Assembly: GCF_030373265.1 (NCBI RefSeq)
Contig: NZ_JAUCZC010000009.1
Span: 62,001 to 126,000, forward strand
Direction of reading: 5' to 3'
Source: Blastomonas sp.
GTDB lineage: Bacteria; Pseudomonadota; Alphaproteobacteria; Sphingomonadales; Sphingomonadaceae
Length of the DNA stretch: 64,000 bases
The translations under genes were made by a program, and so were the position numbers. Shown piece by piece: positions 36,403-44,709 of this stretch (position 1 is the first letter of the stretch; each line of letters opens with the position of its first letter). Under the pieces are notes generated by a model that ran no database searches, was not told the DNA's origin, and saw nothing but the letters and a program-made list of their open reading frames with translations.

Positions 36403-37695
36403 TCATCGCGCGACGAACCGGATCGGCAGCGTCTTGGGCCCGCCGACAAAGGTGCTGGAAGCGCGTTGCGGGGTGCCTGCGAGTTCAACCGACTCCACCC
36501 GGTCGAGCAATTCCTCGAACAGGATCCGCATCTCCATCCGCGCCAAATGCAGCCCCAGGCACTGGTGGACGCCCGCCCCGAAGGCAACGTGCCGGTTGGG
36601 GCCGCGCGCGGCATCGAACCGATCGGGACTGTCGAACACCCGCTCGTCGTAATTGCCCGAGACATAGCACAGCATCAGCCAGTCATCCTTGGCGATGGCC
36701 TGGCCTGCGATCTCGCAGTCTTCCGCTGCGGTGCGCATGAAATGCTGCACCGGCGTGGTCCAGCGGATCGCCTCCTCGATCAGCCCGGGCAGCAGGCTGC
36801 GGTCGGCCTTGATCCGGGCAAACTGTTCGGGATCGTCGGCGAGCGCCCACATCGCGCCTGCGGTCGAGGCCGAGGTGGTATCGTGCCCGGCCGCTGCAAC
36901 GATGATGTAATAGCCCGCCGCATTGCGGTCGCTGATCGGTTCGCCGTCGATGGTCGCATTGGCGATGACGCTGGCGACATCATCGCGCGGATGGGTGCGC
37001 CGATCCGCGGCCATCGCCATGAAATAGCTCTCGAAATCGCGCACCGCGTCGACCACCAGTTGCGATATCTGCTCAGGCGTCAGCTCTACCGAGCGGGCGC
37101 GATTGAGATCGGGGTCCTCGCCGCCGAACATCTCCTGGGTCAGCTTGAGCATCAGCGGCTCGTCCGCGTCGGGCACGCCCAGGATCTGCATCACGACATG
37201 CAGCGGATACAGCGCCGAGACCTCGCGAACGAAATCGCAGGTCCCGCCGGTCGCGATCATCGCATTGATCGAACTGCGCGCGATCTCGCGCACCCGCGCC
37301 TCGATGTTCGCGAGGTTTTTGGGCATGAACCAGCTTTGCGTCAGCTTGCGATAGTCCATGTGCTCGGGGGCATCCATGGTGACCAGCGAGGACACCAGAT
37401 GCGGGCTGCCGCCGGTGATCATATGGGTGAGCATCTGCACCGCCACCGGTGACAGCACCACCGATTTGGGCGCGTTCAAGAACCGCGCATTGTCCTTGCT
37501 GATGGCGAGGATATCCTCGTGCCGGGTCACCGCCCAGAACGGCATATAGCCCTCGGCCTGCACCAGCGCGACCGGCATGTTGTCACGCGCCCAGCGGAAC
37601 TTGTCCTTGAGCTCGCTCCACTGGCCATAGGCCACCGGGTTGACGATCGCCGATGCAATCTCGCCCGGCAGCGTGGCAGGTGCGATCGTCGCCAT
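36403..37695 (-). CDS. Cytochrome P450
   Basis: A 430-residue soluble bacterial P450. The oxygen-activation motif AAAGHDTTSA is at about 270, ExxR is in EEAIRW, and the heme-ligand Cys379 is in FGAGVHQCLGLHLAR. It needs ferredoxin and reductase, neither of which is in the window. It starts three bases after the acyl-CoA synthetase stop and is surely co-transcribed. It is probably a hydroxylase acting early in the pathway. The substrate is unknown, and a terpenoid, steroid side chain or fatty acid are reasonable candidates. Confidence 0.93.
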   Translation of the reverse strand: MATIAPATLPGEIASAIVNPVAYGQWSELKDKFRWARDNMPVALVQAEGYMPFWAVTRHEDILAISKDNARFLNAPKSVVLSPVAVQMLTHMITGGSPHLVSSLVTMDAPEHMDYRKLTQSWFMPKNLANIEARVREIARSSINAMIATGGTCDFVREVSALYPLHVVMQILGVPDADEPLMLKLTQEMFGGEDPDLNRARSVELTPEQISQLVVDAVRDFESYFMAMAADRRTHPRDDVASVIANATIDGEPISDRNAAGYYIIVAAAGHDTTSASTAGAMWALADDPEQFARIKADRSLLPGLIEEAIRWTTPVQHFMRTAAEDCEIAGQAIAKDDWLMLCYVSGNYDERVFDSPDRFDAARGPNRHVAFGAGVHQCLGLHLARMEMRILFEELLDRVESVELAGTPQRASSTFVGGPKTLPIRFVAR

Positions 37696-37698
37696 GGC

Positions 37699-39237
37699 TC
37701 AGCCTCCTGCCATTTCGGCGTCGGCCTTGGCCTTGGCCCAATATTCGTCGCGCAGCAGCCGTTTGTAGAGCTTGCCGGTGGCATGGCGGGGCAATTCGTC
37801 GCGAAAATCGATCTGCCGCGGCATCTTCACGCCGGACAGCGACTGGCGCAGATAGCCGCTGAGTTCATCCGCCAGCGCCTCGCCTGCATCGTCCAGATCG
37901 AGCGGCTGGACGATAGCGACGACGCGCTCACCCATGTCCGGGCACGGCGCGCCGATCACTGCGGCGTCGGCGACGCGCGGGTGGCTGACCAGCAGGTTCT
38001 CGATCTCCTGCGGGTAGATGTTGACCCCGCCCGAGATGATCATGAAGCTCTTGCGGTCGGTGAGATAGAGATAGCCGTCCTCATCGACCCAGCCGACATC
38101 ACCCAAGGTCGTCCAGCCTTGCGGGTGCGTCGCCTCGCGGGTCTTGGCGGTGTCGTTGTGATATTCGAACTTGCCGCCGCCTTCGAAATAGACCGTGCCT
38201 TCGCTGCGCGCGGGCACGTCGTTGCCCTCCTCGTCGCAGATATGGACGACCCCGAGCAAGGCGCGCCCGACCGATCCAGGGTGCGTCAGCCACTCCTCGC
38301 TCGAGATGAAGGTGAAGCCGTTGCCCTCGGTCCCGGCATAATATTCCTTGAGCACCGGGCCCCACCAGTCGATCATCGCCTGCTTGACCGGCACCGGGCA
38401 CGGCGCTGCGGCATGGACCGCGGACCTGAGGCTCGAGACGTCGTAGCGCAGCCGCACCTCTTCGGGCAGCTTGAGCATCCGGGTGAAGTGCGTCGGCACC
38501 CACTGGCTGACATTGATCTTGTATTTTTCGATCAGCGCCAGCGCGTTTTCCGGATCGAACTTTTCCATTACGATCACGGTGCCGCCGAGCTTGTGCACCG
38601 TCATGCACCAGCGCAACGGTGCAGCGTGATACAGCGGCGCGGGCGACAGATAGATGCTGTCGCCGCTGAAACCGAACGCGCCCTGGGCCAATGCGACCAG
38701 CGAGTTGGTGGCGGCGATATTGCCGTCCTCGGGCAGCGGCAGCCGCACCCCTTTGGGGCGTCCGGTGGTGCCGGACGAGTAGAGCATGTCCGATCCCGCG
38801 CGCTCGTCGGCAATCGGTGTATCGGGCATCGCGTCGATGGCGGCCAGCGTTGCCGCATCATCCAGATTGGCGATCGGAATGCCGGGGCAATGACCGCGGA
38901 TCGCGTCCAGCTGCGCGCTGAGCGTGTTTGAGGTGAACAGCAGCTTGGCGCCCGAGTCCTGCAGGATATAGGCGATCTCGTCGGTGGTGAGCCGGTTGGA
39001 TATCGCCACGAAGATCAGCCCCGAGCGCTGCGCGCCCCAGACGGCATCGAAATATTCCGCTCGGTTTTCCAGGCACAACGCCACCGTATCGCCGATGCCG
39101 ATTCCCTGACCGCGCAGATACTGCGCAATCTGGTTCGATCGGCGATCCAGCTGGTCATAGCTGATCTCACGCCCCGAACCTGCCATGATGACAGCAGCCT
39201 TGGCGCCGTCCGCCCCGGCATGGACCGATGGATGCAT
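37699..39237 (-). CDS. Acyl-CoA synthetase (AMP-binding)
   Basis: A 512-residue adenylate-forming ligase. The P-loop is LYSSGTTGRPKG at 152-163, with the A5-A8 region including YYAGTEGNG and LGDVGWVDEDGYLYLTDRKSFMIISGG. The C-terminal catalytic lysine is in the ATGKLYKR stretch near 490. It activates a carboxylic acid to its CoA thioester. It heads the unit acyl-CoA synthetase, P450, perhaps aldehyde dehydrogenase. AGGAGG ten bases before the ATG supports the start. Confidence 0.93.
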   Translation of the reverse strand: MHPSVHAGADGAKAAVIMAGSGREISYDQLDRRSNQIAQYLRGQGIGIGDTVALCLENRAEYFDAVWGAQRSGLIFVAISNRLTTDEIAYILQDSGAKLLFTSNTLSAQLDAIRGHCPGIPIANLDDAATLAAIDAMPDTPIADERAGSDMLYSSGTTGRPKGVRLPLPEDGNIAATNSLVALAQGAFGFSGDSIYLSPAPLYHAAPLRWCMTVHKLGGTVIVMEKFDPENALALIEKYKINVSQWVPTHFTRMLKLPEEVRLRYDVSSLRSAVHAAAPCPVPVKQAMIDWWGPVLKEYYAGTEGNGFTFISSEEWLTHPGSVGRALLGVVHICDEEGNDVPARSEGTVYFEGGGKFEYHNDTAKTREATHPQGWTTLGDVGWVDEDGYLYLTDRKSFMIISGGVNIYPQEIENLLVSHPRVADAAVIGAPCPDMGERVVAIVQPLDLDDAGEALADELSGYLRQSLSGVKMPRQIDFRDELPRHATGKLYKRLLRDEYWAKAKADAEMAGG

Positions 39238-39323
39238 TGCGACATTCCCTCCTGTTCGCGAAATCTCTTCACGCGGCGCTCAACGCGGTCCGGTGGCGAT
39301 TCCCGTTCTTGTCAGGAGCATCG

Positions 39324-39341
39324 TTTAATCGAGCGGTTAAA
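39324..39341. promoter_or_regulatory. Operator of the acyl-CoA cluster, site B
   Basis: TTTAATCGAGCGGTTAAA, 86 bases upstream of the acyl-CoA synthetase start. It differs from site A at one of 18 positions and has the same imperfect palindrome, TTTAAtCG..CGgTTAAA. Confidence 0.7.
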
Positions 39342-39377
39342 GCAACGCCAAACTGCGCATTTCGGGCTGCCCAAACG

Positions 39378-39401
39378 AAAAAAGCGCCGGAAATCCGGCG
39401 C
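39378..39401 (-). terminator. Rho-independent terminator after the M23 peptidase gene
   Basis: On the minus strand GCGCCGGATTTCCGGCGC is followed by a T-run (plus-strand A-run 39378-39383). Stem of seven to eight GC-rich pairs. It lies about 50 bases after the M23 stop and in front of the acyl-CoA synthetase promoter. Confidence 0.85.
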
Positions 39402-39449
39402 CCTTCTCGAAGGATCTGAATACTGGTTGCAGGCTGCGCTGCGCTCCGA

Positions 39450-40118
39450 TTATTCGGCGGGGCCGCCCTGGGCCACGCGTCCACCGTCGTTGATCGCCAG
39501 CAGATAATCACGCGAGGAGATGAAGGGCATCGGGTTCACCGAGTTGCCGGCGATGCGCACTTCGTAATGCAGGTGGCTGCCGGTGGAGCGGCCGGTCGAG
39601 CCCATCAGGCCGATGACCTGGCCCTTGGTGACGCGCTGGTTCGGCTGAACCAGGATTTCCGACATATGGCCGTAGCGGGTCTGGATTTCGCCGCCGTGCT
39701 CGACCTCGACATACTTGCCGTAACCGCCAACCCACTGGGCGCGGCCGACAATGCCGTCGGCAGTGGCGTAAATCGGGGTGCCGATCGGGCCTGCCATATC
39801 GACGCCCTTGTGGCGGGCGCGGCGGCCGGCGAAGGGATCGGCGCGGAAGCCGTACTGGCTGGTCAGCTTGAAATGATCGACGGGTTTGCGCGAGGGAATG
39901 GCGATGCGGCCGGTTTCGCGATTTTCGAGAGATTTCCAGTTCGCGAACAACGCGCGGAATTCGGTGTCCTGTGCGCCCAATTGGGTTTCGCTGGCGACCG
40001 AGGGAACGGTGGAGGCGACATCGGTTGAACCACTGTCAGCGAGAGCCGGTGATGCAGCGCACAACAGGGTGGCTGCGGATGTGGTAAATACCGTTGCGAC
40101 GATTCTGGTTGCGACCAT
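39450..40118 (-). CDS. M23 family metallopeptidase (LytM/peptidoglycan hydrolase-like)
   Basis: A 222-residue secreted protein with signal peptide (about 1-27, ending ALA-D) and a C-terminal M23 domain. Zinc ligands and active-site residues are in RHKGVDMAGPIGTP (His and Asp), GYGKYVEVEHGGEIQTRYGHM and GSHLHYEVRIAG (HxH). It probably cleaves peptidoglycan crosslinks in the periplasm, or regulates such enzymes. It is monocistronic, with a terminator after it and 437 bases upstream. Confidence 0.92.
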   Translation of the reverse strand: MVATRIVATVFTTSAATLLCAASPALADSGSTDVASTVPSVASETQLGAQDTEFRALFANWKSLENRETGRIAIPSRKPVDHFKLTSQYGFRADPFAGRRARHKGVDMAGPIGTPIYATADGIVGRAQWVGGYGKYVEVEHGGEIQTRYGHMSEILVQPNQRVTKGQVIGLMGSTGRSTGSHLHYEVRIAGNSVNPMPFISSRDYLLAINDGGRVAQGGPAE

Positions 40119-40555
40119 GAATATTCAGCACCTTGTTTATCGGGCAAATCACCCGGCTTGTTGGCCTTGGCGTCTGCCCTTCTTTCCACCAACCTCAATT
40201 GAGGCTGGGGTAGAAAACCGAAAAATCGTTGGAACCCCTTCCCTCCGACTTCGTTGGATTGTGAGTAGAGGCAAAAGTTTGTGCGCCGCAACCCGTCCCG
40301 ACCAATCGCGCGTTGAAGCGCTTGGTTGACGCGTTGAGTCGTTTAGTCGCACACGAAAAGGGCCGATTTTCAGGACTTGCGCGCGGATTGAACATCCATC
40401 CGGCGTGAATCGGCACGGCTCATCTAAGCCCGCCGTTCCCGCGCGTATTGCACGGATCTGCCATTTCCCCCGGTGCGCGACAGAAAAATGGCCCGCTGGA
40501 AACCCAGCGAGCCACTGAGAATCGCGCGTCCGATTCGAAAATGCCGATCAGCCTT
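40119..40555. other. Intergenic region between M23 peptidase and peroxiredoxin genes
   Basis: 437 bases without a credible gene. It holds the promoter region of the M23 gene on its left, a stretch at about 40300-40350 with the near-repeated CGCGTTGA and GTCGTTTAGTCGC words, and the peroxiredoxin terminator at 40484-40514. Frames that remain open have no Shine-Dalgarno or codon bias. Confidence 0.6.
40484..40514 (-). terminator. Rho-independent terminator after the peroxiredoxin gene
   Basis: On the minus strand, a hairpin made of TGGCTCGCTGG and CCAGCGGGCCA (loop GTTT) is followed by T5. It lies 40 bases after the bcp stop and is the strongest terminator of the window. Confidence 0.9.
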
Positions 40556-41020
40556 TTACAGCGCCTTCGCCGCTGCGAGCACATCGTCGATATGGCCTGC
40601 AACCTTCACCTTGCGCCAGACGCGGGCGACCTTGCCGTCCTTGCCGACCAGGAATGTCGAGCGGTCCATGCCCATGTACTTCTTGCCGTACATCGATTTT
40701 TCGATCCACACGCCCATCGCTTCGGCCAGACCGTCGGTTTCCGCGTCGCTGGCCAGTGGCACCGTCAGGCCGTATTTCTCGATGAACTTGATGTGCTTCT
40801 TGGGTGGATCCTTGGACACGCCAAGCACCGACACGCCTGCCGCGTCGAATGCGGCCAGTTGCGCGCTGAACTCCTGCGCCTGCTTGGTGCAGCCGGTGGT
40901 GTCGTCCTTGGGATAGAAATACAGCACCCAGGTTTTGCCCGCATAATCGCTGGCGCGCACCTCGCTGCCATCGGGCCGGGTAAGTGCCACGTCGGGGATC
41001 GTGTCTCCAATATCGGTCAT
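40556..41020 (-). CDS. bcp: Thioredoxin-dependent peroxiredoxin (Bcp/PrxQ-like)
   Basis: A 154-residue peroxiredoxin. The peroxidatic Cys44 is in YPKDDTTGCTKQA, and LGVSKDPPKKHIKFIEKYGL is the family stretch. The usual PrxQ resolving cysteine five residues after Cys44 is missing (Gln instead), so it would need an outside thiol or act as a 1-Cys enzyme. It reduces hydroperoxides in the cytosol. The start at MTDIGD has AGGAAAGGAAAG upstream. It lies 32 bases after glnE and may share its transcript. Confidence 0.93.
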   Translation of the reverse strand: MTDIGDTIPDVALTRPDGSEVRASDYAGKTWVLYFYPKDDTTGCTKQAQEFSAQLAAFDAAGVSVLGVSKDPPKKHIKFIEKYGLTVPLASDAETDGLAEAMGVWIEKSMYGKKYMGMDRSTFLVGKDGKVARVWRKVKVAGHIDDVLAAAKAL

Positions 41021-41052
41021 CGTCTTTCCTTTCCTGTGTCCGGCCGAGCGTG

Positions 41053-43755
41053 TCAGCCGGTCGTAAAAACCGTGTGCCAGATCTGTTGCACATGACCGCG
41101 CGCGGTGTCGATTTCGGCCAGCAAGCCGCTCCATGATTCGCAGCCGCAGGCGCGGGCGATCAGCACCTGGCTGGCGGGCGGCGGCTCGGTGCAGTCGGGT
41201 GCGACCAGCCGCAGCGTCACCAGCAACCGCGTCATCAGATCGTGCGCCGGAGCCAGCGTGGCATCAACCAGCCCGGCCTCGGTCAACGCCGCCAGCGCCG
41301 CCCGCAGATCCGGATGGAAGCCGGTCCGGTGCTGGAGCTGAAGGGTGTGGACGATGAACTCGACGTCGACCAGCCCGCCGGGGAGCAGTTTGACATCGAG
41401 CGGACCCAAAGGGCGTTTGTGGTTGGCGATGTCGGTGCGCATCTTGAGCGCGGCGGCAGCGATCTCACCCGCATCGCGCGGCGTGTGCAGCACCTCGTCG
41501 ATGATCCCCTGCAGCCGCGCGCGCGCTTCGTCAGACCCATAGACCACGCGCGCCCGGCACAGCGCCATATGCTCCCAGGTCCACGCCTGATCGCGCTGAT
41601 ACTCGGCAAAGCTGGCGAAGGAGACCGCAAGCAGTCCCTGCGCGCCATTGGGTCGCAGCCGGGTATCGACTTCGTACAGCGCACCCGCTGCGGTCGGCAC
41701 GCTCAATGCGGCGATGATCCGCTGCGCCAGCCGGTTGTAATATTGCGTACTGCCCAAAGGGCGCCCGCCGTCCGATTCGGTGCCGATCTCGCCGCTGAAC
41801 AGGAAGATGAGATCGAGGTCGGATGCGTGGGTAAGCGCCCCGCCGCCCAGCCGCCCGAGCGCGAGAATAACCGGCTCGCTGCCCGCAATCGTGCCGTGCA
41901 CCTGCGTGAACTCGTGCACCGCGCAATTGGCCAATCGGATGATCGCGGCTTCCGCCACCCGCGCATACCCGCCCGCGATCGCGACCGGATCGTGTCGCCC
42001 CTCGATCAGCTGGACGCCGAGCGCAAAGCGCATCTCGCCCACCCGCACCCGCACCGCATCAAGCCTTTGCTGATAATCGTCGCCCGGCTCCTCGCGCGAC
42101 AGGCGCTTTGCGATCTCCTCGACGCTGCCCACCAGATCATAGGCGCTGGCATCGATCAGCCCGTCGAGCAGGTCGCCGCGCCGCGCCAGCGATTCGGCGA
42201 GCGGCGGCGCGTGGCTCAGGATGTCGACCATCGTCTGCATCAGCGCCGGCCGCGCCTGCAACAGGCGGAAGACGTTGACCGTGCTGGGCAAGTGTCGCAG
42301 CAGATCGTCGAACCGGTTGAGCGCGCCCGCCTGGTCGGGGGCCTCGGCAAAGGCTTCGAGCAGCGCCGGGAGAACCGCCTCGAACGCCTTGCGCCCCGCC
42401 GCGCTGCGCAACGCGCGCACCGCGCCGCCGCGCCAGGCCTGCACCCGCGCCGCGAGAGCTTCGGGGGCTTCCAGCCCGGCGCTGGCGAGCGCATCGACCA
42501 GCAGTTCAGGATCGCTGCTCAGCGTGATCGCAGCATCGTCGCTGCCCGCCCGCTGCGACGCGATCAGCCCGTCATAGACACCGGCGACATCGCCCGTGAC
42601 GCCCTCCAGCGCGGCGATCATCGCAGCCCCATCGGCCAGGCCATGCAGCATAGCGACATTGTCCAGCGCCGCCGGGTCCTGCGGCAGGCTGTGGGTCTGC
42701 TGGTCATCGACCATCTGCAGCCGGTGCTCGAAGGTGCGCAAGCTGCGGTAATGCCCTGCCAGCATCGCGGCCTCCTCGCGCGGGACGATACCCTGCGCCG
42801 ACAGCGCATCCAGCGCGTCGAGGGTCGAGCGGGCTCGCAATGCGGGGTTGCGCCCGCCATGGATCAGCTGATGCGCCTGGGTGAAGAATTCGACCTCGCG
42901 GATGCCGCCGCGCCCGCGCTTGAGATCGAACCCGGGCCCCAGCAGCTGGCCCTTGCTGTAATGGTCGCGGATCTGCCGGGTGAGCGCGGCGATCTCGTCG
43001 ATCGTGCCGAAGTCGAGCGAGCGCCGCCAGATAAAGGGCCGCAGCGCCTCCATGAAATAGGGCCCGAGCTCCGGGTCCCCCGCCGCCGCGCGCGAGCGGA
43101 TGAACGCCGCCTGCTCCCAGGTCAGCGCCTGCGATTCATAATGCGACAGCGCGGCATCGACCGGGATCGCCAGCGGCGTGACCTCGGCCGCCGGGCGCAG
43201 CCTGAGGTCCATGCGGAAGACATAGCCATGGCCGTCGCGCGCGCTCATCATGTCGATCAGTTGCCGCGCGATCCGCTGCGCAGCATCGGCGGGGTCCTCG
43301 CGCGGGCGCACCGGCAGCGTCTCGGGATCGTAGATGAAGATCGGATCGATATCCGACGAGTAATTGAGCTCCTGCCCGCCATGCTTGCCCAGCGCGATCA
43401 CGGCAAAACCGCGCACCGGCTCACCCGGCGTGCGCTTGGCGAAGACATCGCCCAGCGCGGCATCGAGCGCCGCATCGGCAAAGTCTGACAGGCAGCGCGT
43501 CACCTGGTCGACACCAATCACGCCGGCGAGATCCGCCACAGCCAGCACCATCGCCAGCGCGTTCTTGCGTCGGCGCAACGCCTCGCTCACCGGGGTGTCG
43601 GCAAAAGCGGCCATGATCGCCGTGATCGCAGCATCCACGCCTTCGCGCCGCAGCCGCTGCAGAAAATCGGGGTGCCGTTCGATCGCGAGCGCGAGAAACG
43701 GCGAATGGCGGCACGCGCGGTCGATGGCGTCGGTATAAGCGTCGGGCGTGGTCAT
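41053..43755 (-). CDS. glnE: Bifunctional glutamine synthetase adenylyltransferase/deadenylase
   Basis: A 900-residue protein of normal GlnE length with two nucleotidyltransferase domains. The first (about 100-250) has GGQELNYSSDIDPIFIYD and the second (about 600-780) has GGGALTHASDLDLIFLF. Both metal-binding Asp-x-Asp sets are complete, so both the AMP-adding and AMP-removing domains look active. It adjusts glutamine synthetase activity to nitrogen supply in the cytosol together with PII. The start at MTTPDAYTD (43755) fits better than one 12 codons earlier. Confidence 0.95.
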   Translation of the reverse strand: MTTPDAYTDAIDRACRHSPFLALAIERHPDFLQRLRREGVDAAITAIMAAFADTPVSEALRRRKNALAMVLAVADLAGVIGVDQVTRCLSDFADAALDAALGDVFAKRTPGEPVRGFAVIALGKHGGQELNYSSDIDPIFIYDPETLPVRPREDPADAAQRIARQLIDMMSARDGHGYVFRMDLRLRPAAEVTPLAIPVDAALSHYESQALTWEQAAFIRSRAAAGDPELGPYFMEALRPFIWRRSLDFGTIDEIAALTRQIRDHYSKGQLLGPGFDLKRGRGGIREVEFFTQAHQLIHGGRNPALRARSTLDALDALSAQGIVPREEAAMLAGHYRSLRTFEHRLQMVDDQQTHSLPQDPAALDNVAMLHGLADGAAMIAALEGVTGDVAGVYDGLIASQRAGSDDAAITLSSDPELLVDALASAGLEAPEALAARVQAWRGGAVRALRSAAGRKAFEAVLPALLEAFAEAPDQAGALNRFDDLLRHLPSTVNVFRLLQARPALMQTMVDILSHAPPLAESLARRGDLLDGLIDASAYDLVGSVEEIAKRLSREEPGDDYQQRLDAVRVRVGEMRFALGVQLIEGRHDPVAIAGGYARVAEAAIIRLANCAVHEFTQVHGTIAGSEPVILALGRLGGGALTHASDLDLIFLFSGEIGTESDGGRPLGSTQYYNRLAQRIIAALSVPTAAGALYEVDTRLRPNGAQGLLAVSFASFAEYQRDQAWTWEHMALCRARVVYGSDEARARLQGIIDEVLHTPRDAGEIAAAALKMRTDIANHKRPLGPLDVKLLPGGLVDVEFIVHTLQLQHRTGFHPDLRAALAALTEAGLVDATLAPAHDLMTRLLVTLRLVAPDCTEPPPASQVLIARACGCESWSGLLAEIDTARGHVQQIWHTVFTTG

Positions 43756-43821
43756 GCCAGCGGTGCTAATCGCCCACCGGCGTCTTCGCAATCATCGATC
43801 GGCTGATGATGCCCGGGCGGC

Positions 43822-44466
43822 TCAATCGTTGTCGTTTCCGCGTCCCGGAAGCCCGCCGCTCATCCGGTCGACATCGGCCATAATTGCCGCCATCGGATCG
43901 GCGGTGCGCTCGCCGCGGCTGTCGTTGCTGACCACCTCGTCGATCAGCGCCAGCAGCGCCGCGCGGCCGCGTGCGACCCGGCTCTTGATCGTGCCGAGCG
44001 CAACCCCACAGATTTCGGCCGCCTCCTCATAAGAAAAGCCGCCCGCCCCTACCAGGATCAGCGCCTCGCGCTGGCTCTCGGGAAGCTGCATCAACGCGCG
44101 CTGGACATCGGCGAGATGGAGCTGGTCGCCCTGGTCGGCGGGCATCGACAGGATGCGATCGGCGACGACATCGTCCCACTCGGTGGTGAACCGCGCACGG
44201 CGGCGCTGTGACAGGAACGAGTTGCGCAGAATAATGAATGTCCAGGCGCGCATGTTGGTGCCCGCCGCAAAGCGTTCGCGCGCCGCCCAAGCCTTGAGCA
44301 TCGTGTCCTGCACAAGATCGTCGGCGACATCGCGGTTGCCGCTGAGCGACCGGCCATAGGCGCGCAGATGCGGGATCAGCGCAGCCAGTTGCGCCTTGAA
44401 GGCTCCGTCGTCGAGTGGAGCACCGCCGATTTCCGGCGTTGTTTCTGCTGGGCTATCAACCGCCAT
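43822..44466 (-). CDS. EcfG-like RNA polymerase sigma factor (ECF15 group)
   Basis: A 214-residue ECF sigma factor. Region 2 includes LAQD-like DDLVQDTMLKAWAARERF and TNMRAWTFIILRNSF, and region 4 includes LPESQREALILVGAGGFSYEEAAEICGVALGTIKSRVARGRAAL. These match the EcfG group, which drives the alphaproteobacterial general stress response and is normally held by NepR and released by PhyR. Neither gene lies next to it here. The N-terminal 25 and C-terminal 30 residues are non-conserved. It is divergent from the M28 peptidase gene. Confidence 0.85.
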   Translation of the reverse strand: MAVDSPAETTPEIGGAPLDDGAFKAQLAALIPHLRAYGRSLSGNRDVADDLVQDTMLKAWAARERFAAGTNMRAWTFIILRNSFLSQRRRARFTTEWDDVVADRILSMPADQGDQLHLADVQRALMQLPESQREALILVGAGGFSYEEAAEICGVALGTIKSRVARGRAALLALIDEVVSNDSRGERTADPMAAIMADVDRMSGGLPGRGNDND

Positions 44467-44709
44467 CAGCTTTGGGCCTGACCTTCACGCATGGGTTGTA
44501 CGGGGTCATGAACATGACGTCCGACCCGCGCCGTATTGACGCATGTTAACTTCGATACGAGCGATAGGGAAATTCGTTGCATATCACAAGCATGGCCCTG
44601 AACGGTTCGTCCCGCTCCTCTTGCCTGCCGAGGGGCAAGCTGGCACAGATGCCGCCCAGCCGGATTGCCCATCCGGACCCCTGTCCTCCGGTCGGAAGGC
44701 CTGCCTGCC

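Noticed and set aside
40300-40352. Repeated CGCGTTGA/GTCGTT words as a possible CRISPR or small tandem repeat
   Set aside because: The units are irregular, about 12-20 bases apart and not identical, and there is no spacer-repeat order.
41242-43488. A 748-residue plus-strand frame
   Set aside because: Antisense to glnE, with no domain recognised and an amino-acid composition dominated by Arg/Gly/Ala/Asp, as expected for a shadow.
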